A DNA stretch of 38,906 nucleotides from Bacteroidales bacterium UBA1735 (GCA_002315745.1 DCID01000040.1:1-38906); one strand, 5' to 3'; shown: positions 25,168-32,247, counted from the first letter of the stretch. The notes: generated by a model not told the origin, from the letters alone. Translations and numbers: made by a program.

Positions 25168-27147
25168 TAACTCTACTGATCGATTGACGAACTTAGCGAG
25201 TGCTTCACCTTTGAGTTGTCCACTGGCGAGCAATGCGATGTCCATCAACTGATGCAAGCGCTCATCTTTTCCACTGAGCGTATAAACCGTCTTCTTCACG
25301 GTTTCTTTTGCCTCTTCGCCCTTCGCCTCATCGCCTTTCTTTTCAACTACTTCTTCTACTTCTTCGGAAGTCATAGCATCAAAGAGTTCTTGGATGCGTG
25401 GGTGATTGGTGTTGATGACGAGGTTATACTGATCTGGCATCTGTCCGTAGAAGGACATACCTTGCTGGTGTGCGGACATCTCTTTCATACGACGCATAAA
25501 CTCGTTTTGTGTGAGGAAAATAGGTAGTGCATCGGCAGTCGCAGGCTCAAAGTTGATGTAGTAACTCATCTTCTTCTCTGTGGGTATAAGTGCCTCAAAC
25601 GCTTTACGTACTCCCTCTTTCTGCTCCTCGCTATAGTTGTGGTTGTCGTTATGGTTATCGTCTTTCTTAATGATGTTCTCAATGATATCGCTATCTACAC
25701 GCACAAAACGCATCTTCTCGTTCTTTTGCTCCAACTGGCTTATGGCATGCACATCTAACTCCCCATCCATGAGTAGCACGTCATACCCTTTGGCTTTGGC
25801 GCGTTCGATATAGGTGTAGTTCGCATCGGCATCTTGCGTATAGAGGACTATGAGGTTGCCATCCTTATCGGTTTGCTTATCCTTAATTACCTCCTTGTAC
25901 TCCTCTAAAGTGTGGTACAATCGCCCCTCGCCTTCAGGAGAGGGGACGGGGGTGAGGCTTTTAAAGAGTGCAAACCCAATGGCACGTTCGTAGAACTTCT
26001 CGTCGGAGAGCATACCGAACTGGATGAATAACTTGATGTCATCCCATTTCTTCTCAAAGTCTGCCTTGTCGGTTTTGTACATCTCTGCCAATTTGTCAGC
26101 CACTTTCTTGGTGATATGGCTGGAAATCTTCTTGACATTGTTATCAGACTGCAAGTAACTACGGCTCACGTTAAGTGGGATATCGGGGCTATCGATTACA
26201 CCATGGAGCAGTGTTAGGTACTCGGGTACGATGTTCTCCACCTCGTCGGTGACAAAGACCTGGTTGCAATAGAGTTGGATCTTATTGCGATGGATATCGA
26301 GGTTATTCTTGATACGTGGGAAGTAAAGAATACCTGTCAAGTGGAACGGATAGTCCACATTGAGGTGGATGTGGAACAGTGGTTCATCCATTTGCATGGG
26401 GTAGAGCTCGTGGTAGAAGTTGGTATAGTCCTCATCCTTCAAGTCTGCAGGCTTGCGAGTCCATGCAGGGTTGATGTTGTTGATGATGTTCTCCTCGTCT
26501 AGTTCGACCTCTTTACCATCTTTCCACTCCTTTTTCTTGCCGAAGGCGATCTCTACGGGCAGGAACTTACAATATTTCTTGAGTAAGCCCTCGATGGTAG
26601 CATCCTCTAAGTACTGCTCGAACTCGCTATTGATATGGAGCACGATATCTGTACCGCGGTCGGCTTTGATCGTGTCCTCCATGGTGTATTCAGGATCGCC
26701 TGCGCAAGACCAGTGAACGGCTTTGGCATCGTCTTGGTAACTAAGGCTGAAGATCTCTACTTTATCAGAAACCATAAACGCACTATAGAAACCGAGACCA
26801 AAGTGACCAATGATCGCCTCTGCCTTATCTTTATACTTGTTCACAAACTCTTCTGCACCCGAGAACGCAATTTGGTTGATGTACTTATCCACCTCTTCGG
26901 CAGTCATACCGATACCATGATCCTGTACGGTGAGAGTTTTCTTCGCCTTATCTATAACTACGCGCACGCGTAGGTCGCCTAAGTCACCCTTGGCTTCGCC
27001 TACCGATGATAAGGTTTTTAACTTCTGCGTCGCATCGACTGCATTACTGATGAGTTCACGCAAGAAAATCTCGTGGTCGCTGTACAAAAATTTCTTAATA
27101 ACGGGGAAGATGTTATTACTCGTTACCCCAATGTTTCCTTTTGCCAT
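25159..27147 (-). CDS. htpG: HtpG, Hsp90-type molecular chaperone
   Basis: Encodes 662 residues. The N-terminal ATPase domain is clear: ELISNAVDATQKL (with the nucleotide-binding Glu/Asn), VQDHGIGMTAEEV, and GHFGLGFYSAFMVSD. The middle domain has a segment ending near VSRSYLQSDNNVKKI. The C-terminal dimerisation domain ends ALAKFVNRSVELLG. An unusual in-frame insert SLTPVPSPEGEGRL at about residues 396-409 comes from a dispersed DNA repeat. The start is the ATG at 27147 (MAKGNIGV). A candidate sigma-54-like promoter and a palindrome lie upstream. Confidence 0.97.
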   Translation of the reverse strand: MAKGNIGVTSNNIFPVIKKFLYSDHEIFLRELISNAVDATQKLKTLSSVGEAKGDLGDLRVRVVIDKAKKTLTVQDHGIGMTAEEVDKYINQIAFSGAEEFVNKYKDKAEAIIGHFGLGFYSAFMVSDKVEIFSLSYQDDAKAVHWSCAGDPEYTMEDTIKADRGTDIVLHINSEFEQYLEDATIEGLLKKYCKFLPVEIAFGKKKEWKDGKEVELDEENIINNINPAWTRKPADLKDEDYTNFYHELYPMQMDEPLFHIHLNVDYPFHLTGILYFPRIKNNLDIHRNKIQLYCNQVFVTDEVENIVPEYLTLLHGVIDSPDIPLNVSRSYLQSDNNVKKISSHITKKVADKLAEMYKTDKADFEKKWDDIKLFIQFGMLSDEKFYERAIGFALFKSLTPVPSPEGEGRLYHTLEEYKEVIKDKQTDKDGNLIVLYTQDADANYTYIERAKAKGYDVLLMDGELDVHAISQLEQKNEKMRFVRVDSDIIENIIKKDDNHNDNHNYSEEQKEGVRKAFEALIPTEKKMSYYINFEPATADALPIFLTQNEFMRRMKEMSAHQQGMSFYGQMPDQYNLVINTNHPRIQELFDAMTSEEVEEVVEKKGDEAKGEEAKETVKKTVYTLSGKDERLHQLMDIALLASGQLKGEALAKFVNRSVELLG
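25922..25957 (-). repeat. In-frame dispersed repeat inserted in htpG
   Basis: On the minus strand this G+C-rich stretch codes for LTPVPSPEGEGR and contains an inverted repeat (CCCCTC with GAGGGG, loop around GCCTTCAG). The peptide is of the LTPxPSPEGEG type that recurs in unrelated Bacteroidales proteins. It adds about 13 residues in a loop of the middle domain without breaking the frame. Confidence 0.7.
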
Positions 27148-27179
27148 AATATGTATGAATTATTACATCCATTCTTCAC

Positions 27180-27195
27180 TCAAATCTCGTGCCAA
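27180..27195 (-). promoter_or_regulatory. Possible sigma-54-type promoter upstream of htpG
   Basis: On the minus strand TTGGCACG (complement of 27188-27195) is followed after four bases by TTGA (complement of 27180-27183). This is close to the -24/-12 pattern TGGCAC-N5-TTGC, but the final C is A. It lies about 33 bases before the ATG at 27147. No clear TAnnTTTG box was found in this gap, so the alternative sigma factor is a reasonable guess, not proved. Confidence 0.35.
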
Positions 27196-27205
27196 TGAAG
27201 ATTTG

Positions 27206-27220
27206 CTGCCAATTTGGCAG
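27206..27220. promoter_or_regulatory. 15-base palindrome upstream of htpG
   Basis: CTGCCAATTTGGCAG is a perfect inverted repeat around a central base, about 11 bases upstream of the sigma-54-like boxes. It may be an operator for a heat-shock or other dimeric regulator. It lies between the divergent htpG and the plus-strand promoter at 27257. Confidence 0.5.
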
Positions 27221-27256
27221 AAAAGTCCATAAAAATGCAAAAATATGAATAATTTA

Positions 27257-27288
27257 TTTGGTTGTTTCAAAAAAAAATACTACCTTTG
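27257..27288 (+). promoter_or_regulatory. Bacteroidetes-type promoter for the 27311 gene
   Basis: TTTG at 27257-27260 and TACCTTTG at 27281-27288 are separated by 20 bases. The ATG at 27311 follows 22 bases after the -7 box. Confidence 0.85.
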
Positions 27289-27310
27289 CACGATTTCTAA
27301 ATAAAATGTT

Positions 27311-28225
27311 ATGAAGAAATGGTTATTTTTGATGGCTTTTGCGGCGGTGGTAAGCACTGTAGGAGCCAAAGATAAAGTGGTAGAGACCTCGGGTAAACAA
27401 CCTAAGTGGATCTATGCAGTGGAGAAAGAATACCTCATCGTGTCTGCGGAATCGGAGTCATTAGAGGAGGCTAAAAGCAAGTGTATGGTGACCATTAAGA
27501 AGCAGATTTTGGCTTCTGTGGCAGAGAATGTGGAGGCACAAGCATCGCTCAATACCTTCGAGCAGGAGAAGAATGGTCAGTATGACATGATGCAGACTTA
27601 TGCCTCGATGGTAGAGACCAAGAGTGCTAAGATACCTTTCCTATGCGAGGTCAGTATCTCTAAGGCGGAGGATTTCTATTGGGAGAAGATTAAGAATAAG
27701 AAGGTGTATAGGTATCGCTATCACCTCAAATATCCGTTTGGTAAGTTTGATCTTGCCCGCATGGTAGATGCCTTCCAGAGTGGCGAAGATGCGATCAATA
27801 ACCAGCTCAAGGACTTTGCTGCGGATGATTTCTCCTCCTACACTTCTGTGGAGCAGATGACGGCTCGTATTCAGGCTTTGCGTTTATTCAAAGCGACGCT
27901 CTTAGAGGAAGATAAGCGTTTAGAGCAGGTGGAGCGTATAGAGCGCGTTTATGGGGAGTATATACGCAGTATCCAATTGAGTTTGGTTTCTATTGACCGC
28001 GAAGAAGTGGTCTTTGTGCCTACTTTCCGGGGTAAAGAGTTGACAATGAAAGCGCAACCGAAAATGAAGAGTAATTGCCTCACGAATATGCAGTTTACTA
28101 ATCGTGGCACACAATGTGTGGTGGCTTATGATAGTACCGATTGTGCAGAGAGCGAGAAGAACTATATTGATATTAGTTTCAATATAGGAGGTAATAAAGT
28201 CAAAAATCGTTTTACAGTTAAATAA
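27311..28225 (+). CDS. Exported LPP20-like protein
   Basis: Encodes 304 residues. A signal peptide (MKKWLFLMAFAAVVSTVGA) has no lipobox. The first mature region (QPKWIYAVEKEYLIVSAESESLEEAKSKCMVTI) resembles the opening of LPP20-family proteins, with a tryptophan followed by an Ala-rich helix, and the middle has a long coiled helix (VEQMTARIQALRLFKATLLEEDKRLEQVE). No enzyme motif was found. The next gene, 28 bases later, is a lipoprotein with the same kind of domain, suggesting that they act together in the envelope. It has its own promoter. Confidence 0.65.
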   Translation: MKKWLFLMAFAAVVSTVGAKDKVVETSGKQPKWIYAVEKEYLIVSAESESLEEAKSKCMVTIKKQILASVAENVEAQASLNTFEQEKNGQYDMMQTYASMVETKSAKIPFLCEVSISKAEDFYWEKIKNKKVYRYRYHLKYPFGKFDLARMVDAFQSGEDAINNQLKDFAADDFSSYTSVEQMTARIQALRLFKATLLEEDKRLEQVERIERVYGEYIRSIQLSLVSIDREEVVFVPTFRGKELTMKAQPKMKSNCLTNMQFTNRGTQCVVAYDSTDCAESEKNYIDISFNIGGNKVKNRFTVK

Positions 28226-28253
28226 ATTATTAACCTATTAAACATTATTTATT

Positions 28254-28823
28254 ATGAAAAAAGTTTTGTTTGTTTTGGCAGCTGCTATGGTTATGGTAGG
28301 CTGCGGTAGTAAGAAAGTTGCTCCCACCAAAGGTGAAGTAGAAGTCAATGTTCCGTGCAAAGAGTATAAGACGGACAAGAATACACTCCGTGCTAACGCG
28401 AGTGCAACCTCTCCTAATATGCAGAATGCAACCGATAAGGCATTAGCATCTGCTCGTAGAGAATTGGCTACCAGCATTGAGGCAACCATTAAGCGCGTAG
28501 TGGATCAGTATGCTTCTTCCTATGATCTGAATGATGCAGCTGATTTCCGCGGAAAGATGCAGGATATTACTCGCACGGTAGTGAATCAACAGTTAGTAGG
28601 TTCCGTGCCTGTTTGCGACAAGATCACTCGCACTACGGACAAGGATGGTAATACGATCTATCATGCTTATGTAGCGATTGAACTGACTACCAATGAGATG
28701 TTGGAGGCTGTTCGTAATGGTGTGAATAACAAGATCTCTGACGAAGAGAAACTGCGTACTGACTTCGAGTACGAGAAGTTCAAAAAGACCTTCGAAGAAG
28801 AGATGGCTAAACTCGGTGAGTAA
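28254..28823 (+). CDS. LPP20-family-like lipoprotein
   Basis: Encodes 189 residues. A signal peptide with lipobox VGCG (Cys17) precedes a mature protein with the LPP20-type segment NATDKALASARRELATSIEATIK, VVDQYASSY, and a beta-strand pair ending in TIYHAYVAIELTTNEMLEAV. Probably an outer-membrane or inner-membrane lipoprotein of unknown function, cotranscribed with the exported protein upstream. Gap downstream: 67 bases with a lone TAATTTTG (28846-28853) that could be a -7 box for the next gene, but no matching -33 box. Confidence 0.72.
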   Translation: MKKVLFVLAAAMVMVGCGSKKVAPTKGEVEVNVPCKEYKTDKNTLRANASATSPNMQNATDKALASARRELATSIEATIKRVVDQYASSYDLNDAADFRGKMQDITRTVVNQQLVGSVPVCDKITRTTDKDGNTIYHAYVAIELTTNEMLEAVRNGVNNKISDEEKLRTDFEYEKFKKTFEEEMAKLGE

Positions 28824-28890
28824 GCCGTAACTCAAAATGTTGCTGTAATTTTGCTGCGGAATGAAGATCATAATAACAATTTAAAAGACT

Positions 28891-29214
28891 ATGGGACAAT
28901 TAGCATTACTATATTTATTTCTAAAAGCTTATGTATTAGTGTCCATACCTATTGATAAGAATGATAACCGCAGACATGTGCATGTTTTTCCTCGACTTAA
29001 AGGAGCGAGAGGCAAAAACTCGGTGGCGAAGGTTTGGATTGAGTCAAATGGTGAAAAGAATGTAGAAATACACGACTCAATACTATCAACTAAAGAGAAT
29101 GAATTACTTGTAAAAATTATCGAAGATAACTGGGACTATATTAATGCTCAAATAACAAAATCCTTTGACGGAGAAAAGACTACACCTAAAGAGATATCAA
29201 TAAATAACAAATAA
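28891..29214 (+). CDS. DUF4160-like protein, possible toxin-antitoxin-like pair
   Basis: Encodes 107 residues. The segment NRRHVHVFPRLKGARG resembles the HxHV core of DUF4160, followed by a beta-rich region (VAKVWIESNGEKNVEIHD) and an alpha-helical stretch (NELLVKIIEDNWDYINAQITKSF). The gene is followed four bases later by a DUF2442-like gene, a pair often seen in bacterial genomes and sometimes predicted to be a toxin-antitoxin-like unit. The base composition is more A/T-rich than the core genes. Function unknown; the family assignment is from pattern, not search. Confidence 0.6.
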   Translation: MGQLALLYLFLKAYVLVSIPIDKNDNRRHVHVFPRLKGARGKNSVAKVWIESNGEKNVEIHDSILSTKENELLVKIIEDNWDYINAQITKSFDGEKTTPKEISINNK

Positions 29215-29218
29215 CACT

Positions 29219-29473
29219 ATGTGTAAAATGGCCAACATACATGTCGGTATTAAGAAGTTGAATTTTACCGAGAGAAGAGGAAAAATGTCCGTCTATTTAA
29301 CAGATGGGCGTGAAGTTAGTGTGCCTGTTTCAAAATTCAAGGACATAAGTATGATGCCTATCAAAGAACGAAATAAGTGGTTCGTACTTGATGAACAATA
29401 CTTTACGTTTGAGAATATGGGCAAGGTGTATTCTGTAACAGATGTCCTTGACTATAATATGAGTCAGCACTAA
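29219..29473 (+). CDS. DUF2442-like small protein
   Basis: Encodes 84 residues (ATG at 29219, or 29228 if the first three codons are dropped). The segment MSVYLTDGREVSVPVSKFKDISMMPIKERNKW matches the DUF2442 pattern (DGRxxxVP, then a conserved W), with a short helix region at the C-terminus. Paired with the DUF4160-like gene. DUF2442 proteins are small and DNA-associated or regulatory by guess; no direct evidence here. Confidence 0.65.
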   Translation: MCKMANIHVGIKKLNFTERRGKMSVYLTDGREVSVPVSKFKDISMMPIKERNKWFVLDEQYFTFENMGKVYSVTDVLDYNMSQH

Positions 29474-29765
29474 CTCTCCGTCGCCGACAGACGTTAAACA
29501 GCGGGACATAATGAATATTATTTGCAGTGGCAAATAAATTAAGCGTTGTAAGCCAAAACTTGATCTTTTGAAACTTCGACAACTTCAAAAAATCTACCAA
29601 GTACGGTTTTTGCACGCTCACGTTTTGCGTGAGTTTTCCGTGCGTACATTTGGTAGATTATAGGTAGTCGAAGACCTCAAAAGATCAAATGAAGCGAACG
29701 AAAAGTTCACGCTTTCTTTATGCACCCACGCGCGCGTATATGTAATAAGGAATGAAATAAGAAGT
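29474..29765. other. Non-coding stretch with nested inverted repeats (29560-29688)
   Basis: Between the DUF2442-like gene and the gene at 29766. It contains a set of nested inverted repeats: 12 bases (29560-29571 with 29677-29688), 7 bases (29574-29580 with 29667-29673), 10 bases (29591-29600 with 29650-29659), 5 bases (29601-29605 with 29643-29647), and an inner hairpin of 6 (29617-29622 with 29628-29633, loop TTTTG). A possible GCACG/CGTGC pair (29612-29616 with 29639-29643) competes with the outer stem. The fold would make a long rod with internal loops, suggesting a structured RNA or a small inverted-repeat element. A TACATTTG (29645-29652) might be a -7 box for 29766, but no -33 box with standard spacing is seen. 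Confidence 0.7.
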
Positions 29766-30212
29766 ATGGAACTTGATATGATTTTGGCCATAGCGGAGAT
29801 AGGTACTCTATTTGTGACCATTATTGGTCTTATTGTGGCTGGTCGGCAATTCTACCAGCAGCATCGCTTGTCTTTCTATGAGCATTATACAGAACGGAAT
29901 ATGATGATCATGGATGAGATGCCATCATTTGTGCTGTACAAAAAAGACAAAGTAACCTTGTCAAAGGAAGATGAAGAAAAATGGAGGGTAAGTATTTTCC
30001 TGTACTTTGATCTCTGTAGCGAAGAGTATTATCTTCATCAAACGAAATACATAGAGGATAAGGTTTGGAATGATTGGAAAGACGGAATGGCTGACTTCTT
30101 TAATCGTGATGGTGTAAACGAGATCTTACAAGAAATCGTAGAACAATATAGAGAGTCTTATCGGGACTTCATTGATTTTCTAAAATACGAATTACAAATT
30201 AAAAACCTATAG
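29766..30212 (+). CDS. Single-pass membrane protein, unknown
   Basis: Encodes 148 residues. One hydrophobic helix lies at about 5-25 (ILAIAEIGTLFVTIIGLIVAG), followed by a soluble, mostly helical domain rich in charged and aromatic residues (FYQQHRLSFYEHYTERN, EEYYLHQTKYIEDKVWNDWKDG). I do not recognise the family. It is followed three bases later by a second small membrane protein, and both lie directly before the retroelement target gene. Confidence 0.65.
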   Translation: MELDMILAIAEIGTLFVTIIGLIVAGRQFYQQHRLSFYEHYTERNMMIMDEMPSFVLYKKDKVTLSKEDEEKWRVSIFLYFDLCSEEYYLHQTKYIEDKVWNDWKDGMADFFNRDGVNEILQEIVEQYRESYRDFIDFLKYELQIKNL

Positions 30213-30215
30213 CCT

Positions 30216-30431
30216 ATGAACAATTTACTTCTTTGTTGTTGCGATTGTACGTGCATCACCGAATTTTTCAATTTGCTTGGAAAAATCACTATTCCCATTT
30301 GCATTGTTATAGCCATTGCAGTTGTGGCAAAGTCGCCTGTGTGGCAACAATGGATAAGGAGTCGCTATGACCTCAAAATCAAAGAAGCTGAGTCTCAAGC
30401 GAAAATTAGTCAAACTCCTCAAGAAAAGTAG
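30216..30431 (+). CDS. Small Cys-rich membrane protein, unknown
   Basis: Encodes 71 residues. The N-terminus has six Cys within residues 7-14 (CCCDCTC), which is uncommon. A hydrophobic helix is at about 20-42 (FNLLGKITIPICIVIAIAVV), followed by a basic and glutamine-rich tail. The cluster of cysteines suggests metal or lipid attachment or a disulfide network, but no known motif is matched. It follows the single-pass protein by three bases. Function unknown. Confidence 0.55.
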   Translation: MNNLLLCCCDCTCITEFFNLLGKITIPICIVIAIAVVAKSPVWQQWIRSRYDLKIKEAESQAKISQTPQEK

Positions 30432-30474
30432 TTTACTACAAACGGATTCATTAACCAATTAATATTTATATTGT

Positions 30475-31266
30475 ATGAAAAAACTTCCATTATTATCAGC
30501 CATAGTGCTGATCAGTGTGTATGTAAATGCACAAGTAAATGTATCAGTCTATCACGATTGTAGCAAGAATGGCTACACCAAAGTGTTTGGACCGACGGGA
30601 ACGGCTACTGTATTGAGTAGTTCTGGTCGTACCTCTTGCGAGTGGGTACAGTTGTGGGCTGGAGGTCCTAAATGGGCAACTTTCAATGTGGGTGCGACTA
30701 TCACCAACTATGCCAATCTGACCGTAGGTGCTGATGCGACCTCGTTTTACAATTACACCGACCAAGCCCCTTATTACAATACCGCCAATGTAGGCGGCTT
30801 ATACGCTTGGAACAATCCCAACCTCAATGCGCGCAAGACCACTTGGGATAAAAAAGTGAGTACTGGCATTCGTGATGTCGCTACCGACCAATGGGGAAGC
30901 AATTGGAAGACACCAACCAAAGAACAATTAGACACCCTTTGTGATAAATACAGCAGTTACGGCAAAACCACATGGACTTGGTGTGATGGTAGTACTACAC
31001 AGTATGTAAAAGGTTGCACCCTCAAGGGCTACAAGGTCTCGGGTGTAGGCGATTATGCGCAGTACTCCATATTTTTGCCTGCTGCGGGTTACTTCTATTA
31101 CTACTATGGCACGGTCACCAATGCCAGCGACTACGGCTACTATTGGTCGAGTCCGGGTTACATCTCCAACTACGCCTACCGCTTGTACTTCTACTCGGAC
31201 GATCGCGACTTGTACAGCTACTATCGCTATTACGGACAATCGGTACGGGCGGTGTTGGCTCAATAG
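30475..31266 (+). CDS. DGR target protein: secreted FISUMP / C-type lectin fold
   Basis: Encodes 263 residues with a signal peptide (MKKLPLLSAIVLISVYVNAQ). The mature part has FISUMP (Fibrobacter-succinogenes paralogous) landmarks: WATFNVGATI, VGGLYAWNNPN, VATDQWGSNWKTPTKEQLDTLC, IFLPAAGYF, YYWSS and the C-terminal GQSVRAVLAQ, a C-type-lectin-like fold used by many DGR variable proteins. The final 64 residues (about 200-263) are the variable repeat, very rich in Tyr. It is likely displayed on the cell surface or secreted as a binding protein. The signal peptide has no lipobox, so anchoring is not evident. A template repeat and reverse transcriptase lie downstream. Confidence 0.95.
   Translation: MKKLPLLSAIVLISVYVNAQVNVSVYHDCSKNGYTKVFGPTGTATVLSSSGRTSCEWVQLWAGGPKWATFNVGATITNYANLTVGADATSFYNYTDQAPYYNTANVGGLYAWNNPNLNARKTTWDKKVSTGIRDVATDQWGSNWKTPTKEQLDTLCDKYSSYGKTTWTWCDGSTTQYVKGCTLKGYKVSGVGDYAQYSIFLPAAGYFYYYYGTVTNASDYGYYWSSPGYISNYAYRLYFYSDDRDLYSYYRYYGQSVRAVLAQ
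31071..31266 (+). repeat. DGR variable repeat (VR)
   Basis: 196 bases, ending with the stop codon of the target gene. It aligns without gaps to the template repeat at 32044-32239. By hand count, 28 positions differ, of which 25 are at adenines in the template (16 A to T, 6 A to G, 3 A to C). The 3' 33 bases from the GGA codon to the TAG are identical, fitting the initiation-of-mutagenic-homology segment. Confidence 0.96.
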
Positions 31267-31305
31267 AATTTGCCTTGTTCTTTTCTCATCAGCCTTTCAC
31301 CAACT

Positions 31306-31373
31306 ATCTTTTCTTTGTTCGGCAAGCCCCCCAGCGCGGTAGCGCATCAGGGCTTGATGAACAAAGAAAAGAT
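31306..31373. other. Large hairpin after the VR
   Basis: A 15-base perfect stem (31306-31320 with 31359-31373) encloses AAGCCC/GGGCTT (31324-31329 with 31350-31355) and GCGC/GCGC (31334-31337 with 31342-31345). It starts 40 bases after the VR. A hairpin just after VR is known to help target recognition in the Bordetella phage DGR, though that one is smaller and closer. A transcription terminator is the other possibility, but there is no T-run. Confidence 0.8.
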
Positions 31374-31381
31374 TAACAAAT

Positions 31382-31397
31382 AGCCGCCTAGGCGGCT
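31382..31397. other. 16-base perfect palindrome
   Basis: AGCCGCCTAGGCGGCT is self-complementary with no loop, 8 bases after the large hairpin and 17 bases before the next ATG. Possibly a protein-binding site or part of the target-recognition structure. Confidence 0.6.
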
Positions 31398-31413
31398 CGA
31401 AAATAAATAAGGA

Positions 31414-31926
31414 ATGGCAAAGTTATCAGAAATAATATCCATAGAGCATAATCGTCAAGATATGGCATCATGGATGAAGGTGCATTTGTTTCGAGATGGA
31501 CGTTTTTTGCGCGCTTCCGAAGTAAGTGCGTGGCATTGTGTTCGCTTGTGTGGAAACGAGATTGCTGTGTCGCATCGCAAGTCTCCTCAAGCGGAGGATG
31601 GCTCGTATGTGACCATTGGTTTCCCTCCTGAGAGTGTCGATAAGTTTACACCGAAAGGAGTTGTTGAAGACTATAGAGACGATAGTCATATTATCTTTTT
31701 ACTTCCTGCGAATACCTTTCCTTCTGAAGTGACGCCAGAGTTGTTACGTGAAGATTTTGTAAGGTGGAAAAAGGAGCAGCCAATAAATGCTATTCCTTCT
31801 GATAAAAGAGACTTTGAACAAGCCCGTTCCGTAGATGGAACGATAAAGAATATGATGATAGATATGCTTTCTTCGCGTGAAGATTTGGCAAGTGTAAGTA
31901 TAACCATAACGATGACGAGAAAATAA
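31414..31926 (+). CDS. Unrecognised protein in the DGR accessory position
   Basis: Encodes 170 residues. It sits between the variable gene and the template repeat, where other DGRs encode Avd or another accessory protein. It does not look like Avd, which is about 120 residues and a four-helix bundle. The N-terminal half seems beta-rich (MKVHLFRDGRFLRASEVSAWHCVRL, SYVTIGFPPESVDKF); the second half has charged helices (LLREDFVRWKKEQP, KNMMIDMLSSREDLAS). No signal peptide, so it is cytoplasmic. Base composition is like that of the target gene. A role with the reverse transcriptase is inferred only from position. Confidence 0.75.
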   Translation: MAKLSEIISIEHNRQDMASWMKVHLFRDGRFLRASEVSAWHCVRLCGNEIAVSHRKSPQAEDGSYVTIGFPPESVDKFTPKGVVEDYRDDSHIIFLLPANTFPSEVTPELLREDFVRWKKEQPINAIPSDKRDFEQARSVDGTIKNMMIDMLSSREDLASVSITITMTRK

Positions 31927-32043
31927 GAACAAGGTAAATTCAATGGCAGTATTCCTGCTCAATGAGTAGGATTATTATTCGGTAGGAGCGATTGGCTTGT
32001 ATGGACATTCTTTTCGCTTTGAGTATCAAGTTACTGCCATCGC

Positions 32044-32239
32044 ATTTTTGCCTGCTGCGGGTTACTTCAATTACAACAATGGCACGGTCAACAATGCCAG
32101 CAACAACGGCAACTATTGGTCGAGTACGGAGAACGACTCCAACAACGCCTACAACTTGAACTTCAACTCGGACAATCGCAACATGAACAACAACAATCGC
32201 AAGAACGGACAATCGGTACGGGCGGTGTTGGCTCAATAG
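32044..32239 (+). repeat. DGR template repeat (TR)
   Basis: 196 bases, the same length as the VR. It is full of AAC and AAT codons in the frame of the target gene (about 64 adenines by hand count), typical of a template in which A to N changes can yield most amino acid types and no stop codon. It ends 8 bases before the ATG of the reverse transcriptase gene, so TR and RT are probably on one transcript. Confidence 0.96.
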
Positions 32240-32247
32240 CATTTACC

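Noticed and set aside
31055..31376. Plus-strand open frames overlapping the VR in other frames
   Set aside because: They are Leu/Arg- or Thr-rich readings of the VR; the FISUMP frame is clearly the coding one.
31997..32239. Open frame across the template repeat that would give an 80-residue Asn-rich protein
   Set aside because: It is the TR read in the target frame. It has no signal peptide or start context, and its openness follows from being a template for the target.
32116..32247. Longer N-terminus of the reverse transcriptase
   Set aside because: It would be read from the TR in another frame, giving a Gln/Arg-rich low-complexity leader. The ATG at 32248 starts a normal DGR RT N-terminus.
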